A stretch of DNA of 64,000 bases from Prevotella melaninogenica (lineage in GTDB: Bacteria; Bacteroidota; Bacteroidia; Bacteroidales; Bacteroidaceae). The position numbers and the translations under genes were made by a program. Positions 53,241 through 63,101 of this stretch are shown here, one piece after another. The stretch spans positions 1,180,501-1,244,500 of the forward strand of contig NZ_CP072347.1 in NCBI RefSeq assembly GCF_018127925.1. Reading direction: 5' to 3'. Each line of letters opens with the position of its first letter. Position 1 is the first letter of the stretch. The notes beneath the pieces are model-generated. The model made no database searches, was not told the DNA's origin, and saw only the letters and a list, made by a program, of their open reading frames with translations.

Positions 53241-54503
53241 CTATGATATACTCTCTATCAAGAGCCATATATTAAGTAAGGTGACGATGCCTGCCAACGA
53301 GTAAAGGAAGACCATATTCAACTTACTATTGGCATACTTACCCATCACACGCTTGGAAGATGTCAGACCGACCTGTAAGAAAACGGTGAAAGGAAGTTGG
53401 ACAGAAAGGAACATCTGTGAGATAATCAATCCCTTAAATGGGTCACCAATAAAGAATATCATCAGAAGGGCAATACCTAATGAAAGCACAATTCCAGCAA
53501 TAGAGTGCGTATCTTTTGCATTATATGACTCACCAAAAAGCCCAGAGAAGATACTACCCGCAGCCATTCCACTGGTTATCGTACTTGAAATACCCGCTAA
53601 AAGTAAGGCAATAGCAAATATATTCGCAGCATTATTACCCAAAAGTGGTTGTAACATTGCTTGCGCCTGAGACAGTTCGTCAACGTGCTGACCATGAGAG
53701 AAGAACGTACTTGCTGCCAAGAGAATCATCGCAGAGTTAATAGCCCAACCCACAATCATGGAGAAAAGAGTGTCGACAAACTCATACTTCAACATGTGAC
53801 GGATGCGCTCGTCACCCTCCAAATAAATCTCACGACTCTGTACAATCTCTGAGTGAAGGAAAAGATTATGAGGCATCACAACCGCTCCCAACACACTCAT
53901 GATAATCAAAAGAGAACCTTGAGGGACAGTAGGAACGAATGCTCCCTCAATGGCTGCAGGCCAATGAATATCAACGAGGAAGAGTTCATAGACAAACGAA
54001 AGGCCTATCATTGACACAAAGCCAATGATGGCACGTTCCATCTTCTTATAGCTATTCGTAAAAAGCATTATCAACACAGCCACTGTTGTTAAGACAGAGC
54101 CTGTAGGAATACTAATACCAAAGAGCATTTGTAGCGCAATTGCACCACCAAGAATCTCAGCTAAAGAGGTAGAGATACTGGCAAGAATTGCACTCAAGAT
54201 GATAGGACGACCTATCCATTTAGGTGCATACTTAACTGCAGCCTCACTGAGACAGAGTCCTGTCACAATTCCAAGATGGGCAACATTATGCTGTAAAGCT
54301 ATAAGCATGATTGTCGAAAGGGTTACTACCCATAACAATGCATAGCCATACTCTGAACCAGCAGCAAAGTTACTTGCCCAGTTTCCTGGGTCGATAAAGC
54401 CTACGGTCACCAACAAACCGGGACCAATAAACTTAAATATATCTAAGGCACCCAACACTCGTGGGTGGTCCTTACGTCGTAGTTCTTTTAATATATTCTT
54501 CAT
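53241..54503 (-). CDS. Nramp-family divalent metal transporter
   Basis: 420 residues, about 11 membrane helices, proton-coupled Mn2+/Fe2+ importer. Metal-site motifs are intact: FIDPGNWASN in TM1 (Asp and Asn ligands) and VVMPHNLFLHSEIV in TM6. The Met of that motif marks a transition-metal Nramp rather than a Mg-type relative. The start is the ATG at 54503 (MKNILKELRRKDHPRVLG); a TTG nine bases upstream is less likely. The -7 box TAACTTTG lies about 25 bases upstream. No regulator is adjacent. Confidence 0.92.
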   Translation of the reverse strand: MKNILKELRRKDHPRVLGALDIFKFIGPGLLVTVGFIDPGNWASNFAAGSEYGYALLWVVTLSTIMLIALQHNVAHLGIVTGLCLSEAAVKYAPKWIGRPIILSAILASISTSLAEILGGAIALQMLFGISIPTGSVLTTVAVLIMLFTNSYKKMERAIIGFVSMIGLSFVYELFLVDIHWPAAIEGAFVPTVPQGSLLIIMSVLGAVVMPHNLFLHSEIVQSREIYLEGDERIRHMLKYEFVDTLFSMIVGWAINSAMILLAASTFFSHGQHVDELSQAQAMLQPLLGNNAANIFAIALLLAGISSTITSGMAAGSIFSGLFGESYNAKDTHSIAGIVLSLGIALLMIFFIGDPFKGLIISQMFLSVQLPFTVFLQVGLTSSKRVMGKYANSKLNMVFLYSLAGIVTLLNIWLLIESIS

Positions 54504-54841
54504 TCTAATCAAGTTTTATGCAAAGTTACAATATCTATATGACAAACTACAAGATGATAAGAGAATATTGAAAAAAATACAAACAATTAGGTAGGTGGAT
54601 TTAAGGAAAGTTCTTTTCAAGCTAAATGTGTAATATTACCATATACTATACTCCAATAAAACGAATAACAAAAGATTGGTACTAAGCGTTAAAATGTACT
54701 TTGAATGGTCACAATAACACCTAAGTTTAAATCAGAAAGTCGCTTAAAAGAACTATAAAGAAAAATATAATATTAATTTTAAGATATCTAAAACGCATAA
54801 AAATAATATTGTAAATAAAAATACGACACCTCAAAATTACT

Positions 54842-54938
54842 AAAAACAAAAATGCCCTACGCTTCACAGCGATGGGCATTCAATCTCAATAGGTATTAGT
54901 TTCTTTAAGGTAAAAAGATTGTATTCAGGATAACGTTT
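54842..54938 (-). ncRNA. Candidate small RNA
   Basis: A textbook Bacteroidota promoter (TTTG at 54968-54971, 20 bases, TATCTTTG at 54940-54947) is followed about 70 bases later by an intrinsic terminator on the same strand: GAATGCCC...GGGCATT with an inner CGCT/AGCG pair, then TTTTGTTTTTA. The transcript would be roughly 95 nt with no ORF of note. It lies in a 745-base gap between the Nramp and glnS genes. The rest of the gap is AT-rich and shows nothing else I can support. Confidence 0.6.
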
Positions 54939-54939
54939 G

Positions 54940-54971
54940 CAAAGATAGGGCATTATTTTTATATGTGCAAA
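54940..54971 (-). promoter_or_regulatory. Promoter of the candidate sRNA
   Basis: TTTG-N20-TATCTTTG on the minus strand. No coding sequence follows before the terminator. Confidence 0.65.
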
Positions 54972-55225
54972 CTTTTATGCAACTTTTTTATTAAGAATGA
55001 AACATTTGTTATCATACATACACCTATCGCTGAAAGCTGTTCACATTCACTTTTATTAAACACTTTAAAAAGATAAAGAAAATTGGTTTTATTTCGTTAC
55101 TGAAAATATACAAAACATTATAAAACATTACTCGAAAAGCATTTTGTATGAATAATTTCAAACTGCATAAAAGAATATACATTAATTATTTAGAACAAAG
55201 TGCATCATAAACAAGAAAAAATGAG

Positions 55226-55233
55226 TAACTTTG
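55226..55233 (+). promoter_or_regulatory. -7 box of the glnS operon
   Basis: TAACTTTG, 24 bases before the glnS ATG. Confidence 0.6.
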
Positions 55234-55257
55234 CAGCATAATAATAAATAGGAAAAT

Positions 55258-56976
55258 ATGACTACGATAGAGAACAACACCAATGAGGAGAAGCGTAGCT
55301 TGAGCTTCGTAGAACAACTGGTAGAGGAAGACCTCGCAAAGGGTAAGAACGGAGGACGTATTCAGACACGTTTCCCGCCAGAGCCAAATGGCTATCTTCA
55401 TATTGGTCATGCGAAAGCGATTTGCATGGACTTTGGTGTAGCTGAAAACTATAAGGGTATTTGCAATCTTCGTTTTGATGATACAAACCCAAGCAAGGAG
55501 AACAACGAATATGTAGAGAATATCCTTCATGATATTAGCTGGCTTGGTTTCAAATGGGGTAACATTTATTATGCAAGTGATTACTTTGAGAAGTTATGGG
55601 ACTTTGCTGTTTGGATGATTAAGAAGGGCTTGGCATATGTTGACGAGCAGACTTCTGAGCAGATTGCAACACAGAAAGGTACACCAACAACGCCTGGTAC
55701 AGCATCACCATACCGTGATCGTCCTATCGAGGAAAGCCTTGCTTTGTTTGAGCAGATGAACACACCAGAGGCTATTGAGGGAAGTATGGTGCTTCGTGCG
55801 AAGCTCGATATGGCTAATCCTAATATGCACTTCCGTGATCCAATCATATATCGAATCATTCAGATTCCACATCATCGTACAGGTACAAAGTGGCATTGTT
55901 ACCCAATGTATGACTTTGCACACGGACAGAGTGACTACTTTGAGGGTGTTACCCACTCTATCTGTACACTCGAGTTTGTGCCTCACCGTCCTCTCTATGA
56001 TAAGTTTATTGATTTCTTAAAAGAAAGTGATGGCACCGATGACAACCTATCAGATAACCGCCCACGACAGATAGAGTTCAACCGCTTGAACCTTACTTAT
56101 ACAGTAATGTCAAAGCGTAAACTTCATACATTGGTTGATGAACATCATGTCAAGGGATGGGATGATCCACGAATGCCGACACTCTGTGGTATGCGTCGTC
56201 GTGGTTATTCTCCGGAGTCTATCCGTAACTTCATTGACTCTATTGGCTATACTAAGTTCGATGCACTCAATGATGTAGCATTGTTGGAGGCTGCTGTACG
56301 TGACGACTTGAACAAGAAGGCTACACGTGTTAGCGCTGTTCTCGACCCTGTAAAACTTGTTATTACCAACTATCCAGAAGGAAAGACTGAGGAGATGGAG
56401 GCTATTAACAACCCAGAGAATGAGGCAGATGGTTCACACACTATCACCTTCTCAAAGAATCTTTGGATTGAACGTGCTGACTTTATGGAGGATGCTCCAA
56501 AGAAATTCTTCCGTATGTCTCCAGGTAAGGAAGTGAGATTGAAGAACGCTTACATCGTTAAGTGTACTGGTTGTACTAAGGATGCTGAGGGCAATATCAT
56601 TGAGATTCAAGCAGAATATGATGCTGACAGCAAGAGTGGTATGCAGGGTGCTGACCGTAAGGTGAAAGGTACTCTCCACTGGGTTAGCGCAGACCACTGC
56701 TTAAAGGCAGAGGTACGTGAGTACGACCGCTTGTTCAACGTAGAGAATCCTGCTGCTGATGAGCGTGATTTCCGTGAGCTTCTCAATCCAGAGAGCCTTA
56801 CTGTACACACAGAGTGCTACGTTGAACAGTATCTCGCTGAGAAGAAACCGGGTGATTACCTACAGTTCCAGCGTACTGGCTACTTCATGCTTGACCCAGA
56901 TACAACAGCCGACCACCTCGTGTTTAATAAGACTGTTGGCTTGAAAGATACTTGGGCTAAGAAGGCCAAAGCATAA
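55258..56976 (+). CDS. glnS: Glutaminyl-tRNA synthetase
   Basis: Class I synthetase, 572 residues. The HIGH motif is in PPEPNGYLHIGHAKAICMDF and the KMSKS-like loop is VMSKRKLHTLV. The GlnRS/GluRS core RFDDTNPSKENNEYV and a C-terminal anticodon-binding double barrel are present. Direct glutaminylation implies the Gln-tRNA amidotransferase route is not required for tRNA-Gln. First gene of a likely operon with a TPR protein, a DedA protein and a sigma factor. Confidence 0.96.
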   Translation: MTTIENNTNEEKRSLSFVEQLVEEDLAKGKNGGRIQTRFPPEPNGYLHIGHAKAICMDFGVAENYKGICNLRFDDTNPSKENNEYVENILHDISWLGFKWGNIYYASDYFEKLWDFAVWMIKKGLAYVDEQTSEQIATQKGTPTTPGTASPYRDRPIEESLALFEQMNTPEAIEGSMVLRAKLDMANPNMHFRDPIIYRIIQIPHHRTGTKWHCYPMYDFAHGQSDYFEGVTHSICTLEFVPHRPLYDKFIDFLKESDGTDDNLSDNRPRQIEFNRLNLTYTVMSKRKLHTLVDEHHVKGWDDPRMPTLCGMRRRGYSPESIRNFIDSIGYTKFDALNDVALLEAAVRDDLNKKATRVSAVLDPVKLVITNYPEGKTEEMEAINNPENEADGSHTITFSKNLWIERADFMEDAPKKFFRMSPGKEVRLKNAYIVKCTGCTKDAEGNIIEIQAEYDADSKSGMQGADRKVKGTLHWVSADHCLKAEVREYDRLFNVENPAADERDFRELLNPESLTVHTECYVEQYLAEKKPGDYLQFQRTGYFMLDPDTTADHLVFNKTVGLKDTWAKKAKA

Positions 56977-56993
56977 CTAAAGTAAAGTAAGAT

Positions 56994-58187
56994 TTGGATA
57001 TATACTATCAGAGTGATAAATTCAAGCAAGTCCTTCATAGATATGAAGAACTGCAAAAAGACAACATCAGCGAGTTCCTCGACCCAGAGGAACTGACTGA
57101 TGTTGCTGAATATTACCACTATATTGGTGAGGATAACAATGCTTTAGACGCTATCGATTATGCCACCCGCTTGTATCCAACAGCCACTACTCCACTTGCT
57201 TTCAAGGCACGTTTAGCATTATTCATCGACGAAGACCCAGAGCTTGCTAACGAGATAGCAGAGATGATTGTTGACAAGAGCGACTTAGATTATCTCTATC
57301 TTAAGGCTGAAATCATGATTGTTGACAATAAGGCAGGCGAAGCAGATGACTTCCTTCAAAGCCAGTATGACGAGGTTATCTCACAAGAAGACCGCGAGGA
57401 TTATGTCCTTGATGTTGCTGCTCTCTTTTCCGATTATGAAGAAAATGAATATGTAGAGAAATGGTTGAGCCGCTCAACAAAGACAGAAGATAACGATTAT
57501 AAGGAACTTCGTGCGCGTCTTCTCAAAAGCCGTGGGAAGTATAAAGAGAGTGAGTCCATTCTCAATGAGTTACTTGATACCAACCCTTATTCTGGTCCTT
57601 ACTGGAATCAGTTAGCCCAGAATCAGCTTTTAAGGAATGACATAAAGGACTCTATCACATCAAGCGAATACTCTATTGCCATCAACCCTGATGATGAAGA
57701 AGCTATCCTCAACAAGGCCAACGGACTCTTTACACTTGGAAATTATGAGGAATCTCTGAAGTACTACGAGCGTTATAAGAAGCTCTGCCATAATCAAGAT
57801 ACAACTGTCGTTGATGTTACTATCGGACATATACATCTCATGCACGGCAACGCTTCAGAAGCGCAACGATATTATCATTTAGCATTAGCAGAAACACAGA
57901 GCAAGAGTCTGACACTCATCCATATTGGTATTTCAACCTTTGACAATGGATATGTCGAATATGCTTACAATATCTTTAGTACGTTATTGCCTGAAATGGA
58001 TGACGACTGGGACATCGGTTTTGCATATCTCGCACGCTGTTGTTATGAATTAAAACTAAAAAAAGAATTCAAGATATACTTGCGACAAGCCGTTAAAAAG
58101 AATCCAGAGGAGAGTATAGAGGTACTATCAGACCTCTATCCAGAAGGAACAAGCCCACAAGACTACCCCAATATTCGTATTTTATAA
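56994..58187 (+). CDS. Tetratricopeptide-repeat protein
   Basis: 397 residues, almost entirely helical repeats, for example EYYHYIGEDNNALDAIDYAT, ESILNELLDTNPYSGPYW and LTLIHIGISTFDNGYVEYAY. No signal peptide, so cytoplasmic. The start is a TTG at 56994: a stop lies two codons upstream and the next Met is more than 80 codons in, so the TTG is nearly forced. It follows glnS by 17 bases. Binding partners unknown. Confidence 0.82.
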   Translation: MDIYYQSDKFKQVLHRYEELQKDNISEFLDPEELTDVAEYYHYIGEDNNALDAIDYATRLYPTATTPLAFKARLALFIDEDPELANEIAEMIVDKSDLDYLYLKAEIMIVDNKAGEADDFLQSQYDEVISQEDREDYVLDVAALFSDYEENEYVEKWLSRSTKTEDNDYKELRARLLKSRGKYKESESILNELLDTNPYSGPYWNQLAQNQLLRNDIKDSITSSEYSIAINPDDEEAILNKANGLFTLGNYEESLKYYERYKKLCHNQDTTVVDVTIGHIHLMHGNASEAQRYYHLALAETQSKSLTLIHIGISTFDNGYVEYAYNIFSTLLPEMDDDWDIGFAYLARCCYELKLKKEFKIYLRQAVKKNPEESIEVLSDLYPEGTSPQDYPNIRIL

Positions 58188-58218
58188 CAAACAGAATTAT
58201 AATTAATAACATATCATT

Positions 58219-58869
58219 ATGAGTTTTATCACATCCATGCTCGGACATCTCAACTATGGCACCATCTTTATTTTGATGCTTCTTGAAAGTACGGTTATCC
58301 CTGTACCATCAGAATTAGTTGTTGCCCCAGCTGCCTATCATGCTGCCGCAGGCAACCTTGATATATGGTTGGTAATTCTTTTCTCCACTTTAGGAGCAGA
58401 CGTTGGTGCAACTATTAACTATCTTGCAGGATGGTATCTTGGTCGCCCTATCATCTATAAGTTTGCCAATAGTAAGTGGGGACACTTGTGTTTGTTGAAT
58501 CAAGAGAAAGTTGAAAAGAGCGAACGATACTTCGATGAGCATGGTATGGTGGCTACAATCACTGGCCGTCTCTTGCCAGGTATTCGCCATCTTATCTCCA
58601 TTCCAGCAGGATTGGCGAAGATGAGCTACTGGAAGTTCTTGCTTTATACTACTATAGGTGCAGCCTCATGGCACACTATTCTTGCACTTTTAGGACATTA
58701 CATGCACTCTTTTGTACCAGAAGATCAGCTCCAAGAGAAGATTTTAGAGTATGGAGAGTATATTAAGTTTGGTCTTATCTTCTTGGTAATTGTTGTTTGT
58801 TTTTACTTCCTTGTTAAGTGGTATGTAAAGAAAAAGAAGAACAACAAGAACCATTCACAGCAGGTATAA
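58219..58869 (+). CDS. DedA-family membrane protein
   Basis: 216 residues, SNARE-associated/VTT domain. The family motifs are a conserved Glu near the N-terminus (LLESTVIPVPSELVVAPA), the re-entrant glycine-rich GADVGATINYLAGWYLGR and the Arg-containing ITGRLLPGIRHLISIPAGLAK. The C-terminus is very basic (KWYVKKKKNNKN). DedA proteins are linked to lipid scrambling and membrane homeostasis. It lies in the glnS operon, 31 bases after the TPR gene. Confidence 0.9.
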   Translation: MSFITSMLGHLNYGTIFILMLLESTVIPVPSELVVAPAAYHAAAGNLDIWLVILFSTLGADVGATINYLAGWYLGRPIIYKFANSKWGHLCLLNQEKVEKSERYFDEHGMVATITGRLLPGIRHLISIPAGLAKMSYWKFLLYTTIGAASWHTILALLGHYMHSFVPEDQLQEKILEYGEYIKFGLIFLVIVVCFYFLVKWYVKKKKNNKNHSQQV

Positions 58870-58904
58870 CCCTATATAATAATATTCTACCACAACACTT
58901 TTTT

Positions 58905-59594
58905 ATGACTTCAAACGAGAAATACATAGAAGATATAGCTAACGAGCAGCTTCTTTCAGATAAAGAAGAGCAGGAGTTAGCAGAGAAGATAAAGGTTGGT
59001 GACGCAAGAGCTTTGGAGAAGTTGACCAAGGCTAACTTGAAGTTTGTTGTTTCATTGGCTCATCAATACCGTAACCGAGGATTGGGTGAAGACGACCTTA
59101 TCAGTGAGGGAAATATTGGTATGATGTATGCCGCACAGAAGTTTGATGGTTCAAAAGGTGTACGCTTTGTTGTCTTTGCGGCTCCTTACATCCGTAAAGC
59201 TATGGAAGAGGCTATCAAAGAGCAAGCAACACTCTATAAACTTCCTAAGAACGAGACAAGTAGATTTGAACAGAAGCGTTCACATGCTATCTCTATTGAC
59301 CAGCCTGTACCAGTAGGTAGCAATAATAACTTCACACTTCAGCATATCCTTGAGAATGAAAATGCCAAGCATGCTGATGAACATCTTAACCAAGAAATCC
59401 TCAGCAATGAAATCCAAAAAGGATTAGATGTACTTGATGAACGTGAAAAAAGGGTCATCACTTATATCTATGGATTGACCGGAGCACACTATACGATGGC
59501 AGAGATTGCAGAAGATATGGGGCTAAAGCGTGAACGTGTACGCCAGATTCGAGACAAGGCTTTGCGCAAACTTCATAAAAAACTAAACAAATAA
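58905..59594 (+). CDS. Sigma-70 family factor, divergent and short
   Basis: 229 residues. A short region 1.2 (MTSNEKYIEDIANEQLLSDK) is followed by region 2 (LTKANLKFVVSLAHQYRNRG, DDLISEGNIGMMYAAQKFD). A reduced region 3 and region 4 with a helix-turn-helix (YTMAEIAEDMGLKRERVRQI) complete it. In the usual region 2.3-2.4 the primary factor reads AVWWIRQSI, whereas this protein has AAPYIRKAM. It is therefore an alternative factor related to, but not the same as, the housekeeping sigma. The start is the ATG at 58905; an earlier one at 58818 lies inside dedA. It ends the glnS operon. Confidence 0.85.
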   Translation: MTSNEKYIEDIANEQLLSDKEEQELAEKIKVGDARALEKLTKANLKFVVSLAHQYRNRGLGEDDLISEGNIGMMYAAQKFDGSKGVRFVVFAAPYIRKAMEEAIKEQATLYKLPKNETSRFEQKRSHAISIDQPVPVGSNNNFTLQHILENENAKHADEHLNQEILSNEIQKGLDVLDEREKRVITYIYGLTGAHYTMAEIAEDMGLKRERVRQIRDKALRKLHKKLNK

Positions 59595-59656
59595 AATCTT
59601 CCCAATCCACTCATTCTGTAGAGAAAGAAATGAAAGAATTTGTATAATCTCATTCT

Positions 59657-59710
59657 CTCTTCAATAGAAAGAATATGGCTTTTTATGCTTTCTATTTGAA
59701 GAGTTTGTTA
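59657..59710 (+). terminator. Terminator-like hairpin after the sigma factor gene
   Basis: CTCTTCAATAGAAAG (59657-59671) pairs with CTTTCTATTTGAAGAG (59688-59703) with one bulge, followed by TTTGTT. Confidence 0.6.
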
Positions 59711-59903
59711 TCTAAACTTTTTCGTTCTTCTGCATCTAGTTGTCCTCTATACTTATAAAACCTGTGGCCACAGTTCAGCTACTATAGCAAAAAGTGGCTA
59801 GGCAAATTAAGTCAACTTTCTCTAAAGATAAGATGCAAAGATAGTCAAGCTAAATCAGGAAACTACATTAGAAAAAGTCATCTTATAAGAAACGCAAAAA
59901 ATT

Positions 59904-59957
59904 GTTCGCGAAGAAATCAAAAAAAGTTCGCGAACTTTTTTGAATTTGTTCGCGAAC
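59904..59957. repeat. 22-nt-period array, family 4 (three TTCGCGAA boxes)
   Basis: GTTCGCGAA starts at 59904, 59926 and 59948, exactly 22 apart; the last two extend to the palindrome GTTCGCGAAC. They lie just beyond the end of the cassette B HU-like gene, in a 402-base gap that otherwise holds only the sigma gene terminator and a lone minus-strand TATCTTTG near 59836. Confidence 0.85.
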
Positions 59958-59996
59958 TTTACATTAGATGTCTTAGACAAAAGAATTGTGTCTTTA

Positions 59997-60467
59997 TTAA
60001 TCTTCAGGAACTGGACCTGGATTTTCTTTCTTTTTCTCAGTCTTCTTCTCTGTTTTTGCTTTCTTTTCCCCTGGTATTACCTGCTCAAAGGTAACATCGT
60101 TCAGCGTGAAATACTTACGAGAAGCAAGGAGCTTCACAACAGGTTTCTCAATATGCTGCTGTGCACGGAACTGCTCAACACGCTCTACCGCCTTGCTCTT
60201 AAACGAAGGTGTCAATGTACCCATGTCGCCAAATTCCACGATGTCGCCATTGGCTACGATGTCACGAGCGGTCTCGCTGGCAAGATTCAGTACGGCTGCT
60301 ACCTCCTGAGCATTAAAGGTTGTTGACTTAGCAATACGTGCGCAGAAGTTACGGAAGTCTACACGTTGCCTACCCGTCGGGCGCGCTACGATAACAGTCT
60401 TTCCTGCCTGCTTACCAATGTTCAGTTTCTGTTCTCTCAAGAAAAATTGAATAGGTTTGTTAGCCAT
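59997..60467 (-). CDS. HU-like DNA-binding protein with C-terminal tail (cassette B)
   Basis: 156 residues. The HU-like core is visible in VDFRNFCARIAKSTTFNAQE, ARDIVANGDIVEFGDMGTLT and KPVVKLLASRKYFT. The tail is a Lys/Glu run ending ENPGPVPED. It is much diverged from the cassette A homologue in sequence but has the same place (after the FISUMP gene), the same layout and the same type of PGPxP end. The gene follows its FISUMP neighbour by 97 bases with a GCTCCGT/ACGGAGC hairpin in between. Confidence 0.82.
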   Translation of the reverse strand: MANKPIQFFLREQKLNIGKQAGKTVIVARPTGRQRVDFRNFCARIAKSTTFNAQEVAAVLNLASETARDIVANGDIVEFGDMGTLTPSFKSKAVERVEQFRAQQHIEKPVVKLLASRKYFTLNDVTFEQVIPGEKKAKTEKKTEKKKENPGPVPED

Positions 60468-60564
60468 ATTATCATTAAGGCGGTCTCTGTTTGTGAAAGC
60501 TCCGTAAGCTCGAGACCTTTTAGCCCACGGAGCGTTGTGAATATGATAAAATTATTTTTGCATC

Positions 60565-62211
60565 TTATTCGAATTTCAAAGGATAGCATATGTTGCTAGT
60601 ACGACTGTAATTACTAATTACACTTGCATATATCTGAGAATTATAATAATTTAAATGGAAAGAATATGCGCTGGCATTTCCAGCTGACTCAGCACATCCA
60701 CTCAATGACCAAAATACCCCCAGTGTTCCGTTCATAGTAAATTCTTCGAACCCTGAGAATCCTAATCCATACCCTATGCTTGGTACAAAGAAATAATTAA
60801 CCGCTTCGGTAGCAGATGGAAGAGTGGTAATAGAATAAGTTTTAGTTACAGTTTTAGATGTAGAACTGGTACACCAATCCGTACCATCAGGACCCATACT
60901 CTCTATATTTGCTACCGTCGTACTATTATCAAGTGCCATCTTGCTTTTCTTCTTCAACCAAAAGCCACCTTTGTAAAGATGTCCCATAGTGGTCCAAACC
61001 AGATCGGCATCAAATCGTGGATCGCCTTTTTCTGCATACCATGCTATCTCGTTAGCATTAGGACAATCTTTACAGAGGTTAACAGCATCGTTACGAACTC
61101 CCTGCCCTGGGAAGACGGTGCTTGCTGCACGTACATCTGTAGGGTTTATTAATTCTGATGCGTGAGGGAAAGGTTTCACAGAAACAAGCGGCTGCCAACG
61201 ATCAGCAGGATTTGGAGCATTCCACTCATGTCCGTACCAGAATGGCTGCTGGGCATCCCAAAGGCAATAATTAGAATCATAGTTCTTTGCATCTAAACTG
61301 GCTGTCATGTCGTAGTAGGTGTTCTTTGCATAATTGTAAGAAGGCAAAGTTTTGGTAATCGCTCCCTCTACGTTGGTTACATAATCTTTTATCCAGTAAC
61401 GAACCTTAAGTGTATGTGTACCCGGCTTGATAAGCATGTAGATCTTATCAGCTGTAGAGATAGAGGCTGCATTGGTGAAAGAGAAACCTTTCTCGTTAGT
61501 GCTTCCAGTCACTGGGTCTTTTGTGGTAAGAATGATTTGCTTACTACCTGCCGAAGCATCCAGGTTGCCCGTGCTAGTGTTGACTGTATAAGTCTCCGCT
61601 ATATCGTTGTCGGAAGTTACCTCAACCTTAGTTAGGTAGCAGTTTTGTAAGATTGCATTGCTTGTGTAAGGCTGAAAGACGAGATAAGTTGCTTGGTGCT
61701 CTAACTGGAAACTAAAGATGCTACCGCCTAAAGTACCTGTTGCCGTGGCTGTACCGTAGTCGCCTGAATCGCCAAGATGATCGGTTGCGTTTGGCTTTGT
61801 TTGGGTCTGGGCTGTCGGGATCGTTACTTGATTACCGCCACCATTCTTGCCAAGATAGTAAACCTTATAAGTTGCGCTTCCTCCGAATTTTCCAGGAACT
61901 TTGAACTTGAACGAAGCTGAATGTGCGTGAGCTGCATCTACGGCATTACTTACTTGCATCGTGCCGTCGTCGTCCTTTACGTATATCTTATCGCCCTCTT
62001 CCCAATAGAAATCGCCTGTTGCATAATCGATTGAGGTACGAGTCTGTGTTGGTGCATCTGCAACAAAGGTTGCAAAGCCTTTGCCGTTCTCTCTGGTTGT
62101 ACCATTCTGCACGATGTCTTCGTTGGCACAAGAGATGGCTGCCAGTGCCATACTGAAAAGTGCTGCAAGGGAGAATAAACGTGTCTTAAATAATTGTTTT
62201 GTTTTCATCAT
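60565..62211 (-). CDS. Fimbrillin-like lipoprotein with C-terminal FISUMP domain (cassette B)
   Basis: 548 residues. Lipobox LAAISC then ANED, as in cassette A. The N-terminal half (ATFVADAPTQTRTSIDYATG, FYWEEGDKIYVKDDDG) and the middle (ILQNCYLTKVEVTSDND, IKPGTHTLKVRYWIKD) align closely with 47627-49168. The FISUMP part ends GTLGVFWSLSGCAES and SNICYPLKFE, with little similarity to the A copy over the last 50 residues and AT-rich codons. It is a paralogue that keeps the scaffold and changes the exposed end, as expected for a surface adhesin. Confidence 0.82.
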   Translation of the reverse strand: MMKTKQLFKTRLFSLAALFSMALAAISCANEDIVQNGTTRENGKGFATFVADAPTQTRTSIDYATGDFYWEEGDKIYVKDDDGTMQVSNAVDAAHAHSASFKFKVPGKFGGSATYKVYYLGKNGGGNQVTIPTAQTQTKPNATDHLGDSGDYGTATATGTLGGSIFSFQLEHQATYLVFQPYTSNAILQNCYLTKVEVTSDNDIAETYTVNTSTGNLDASAGSKQIILTTKDPVTGSTNEKGFSFTNAASISTADKIYMLIKPGTHTLKVRYWIKDYVTNVEGAITKTLPSYNYAKNTYYDMTASLDAKNYDSNYCLWDAQQPFWYGHEWNAPNPADRWQPLVSVKPFPHASELINPTDVRAASTVFPGQGVRNDAVNLCKDCPNANEIAWYAEKGDPRFDADLVWTTMGHLYKGGFWLKKKSKMALDNSTTVANIESMGPDGTDWCTSSTSKTVTKTYSITTLPSATEAVNYFFVPSIGYGLGFSGFEEFTMNGTLGVFWSLSGCAESAGNASAYSFHLNYYNSQIYASVISNYSRTSNICYPLKFE

Positions 62212-62247
62212 TACTTTTTCTAATTTGTGATTATAACTCTCATTTTA

Positions 62248-62454
62248 CTATTCTTCCCAAGAAGGGCTGTCCCATGTCTCTTCATTGTCATCTTGCCAAG
62301 CTGGGGCTGATTTTGCACTGGCAGGTCCAGTACCATGATTTGCCTTCTTATGCTGACCAGGCATGGATGTATCCATTAAATAACTAGTTTCATTCACTTG
62401 AATTATCATGCAACGTGGTGCAGAATAATTCTTCTTTTCTTGTCTTTTTCTCAT
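62248..62454 (-). CDS. 68-residue cassette protein, function unknown (cassette B)
   Basis: Opens MRKRQEKKNYSAPRCMIIQV, continues SYLMDTSMPGQH and ends DSPSWEE. It has the same length as the A copy with a near-identical first half. The variable end is rich in Gly, Ala, Asp and Trp. Same place, 36 bases before the FISUMP gene. Unknown function. Confidence 0.72.
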   Translation of the reverse strand: MRKRQEKKNYSAPRCMIIQVNETSYLMDTSMPGQHKKANHGTGPASAKSAPAWQDDNEETWDSPSWEE

Positions 62455-62507
62455 TGCTTTTTTGATTTGATTAAAAATAGTTGTTATCTACTCTCTATTA
62501 TGTGGCT

Positions 62508-62989
<482 letters not shown>

Positions 62990-62994
62990 GGCTG

Positions 62995-63002
62995 CAAAGG
63001 TA
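62995..63002 (-). promoter_or_regulatory. Promoter -7 box of cassette B
   Basis: TACCTTTG on the minus strand in the same context as 49984-49991. Confidence 0.6.
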
Positions 63003-63101
63003 ATAAGAATATTCTAAATGCCAAAAGCTTTTAAGCAAAAAAGACCTTTTTGATAAAATAATATAAAGAGGCATATCATCCCTTAATAATAGAAAACGTA
63101 T

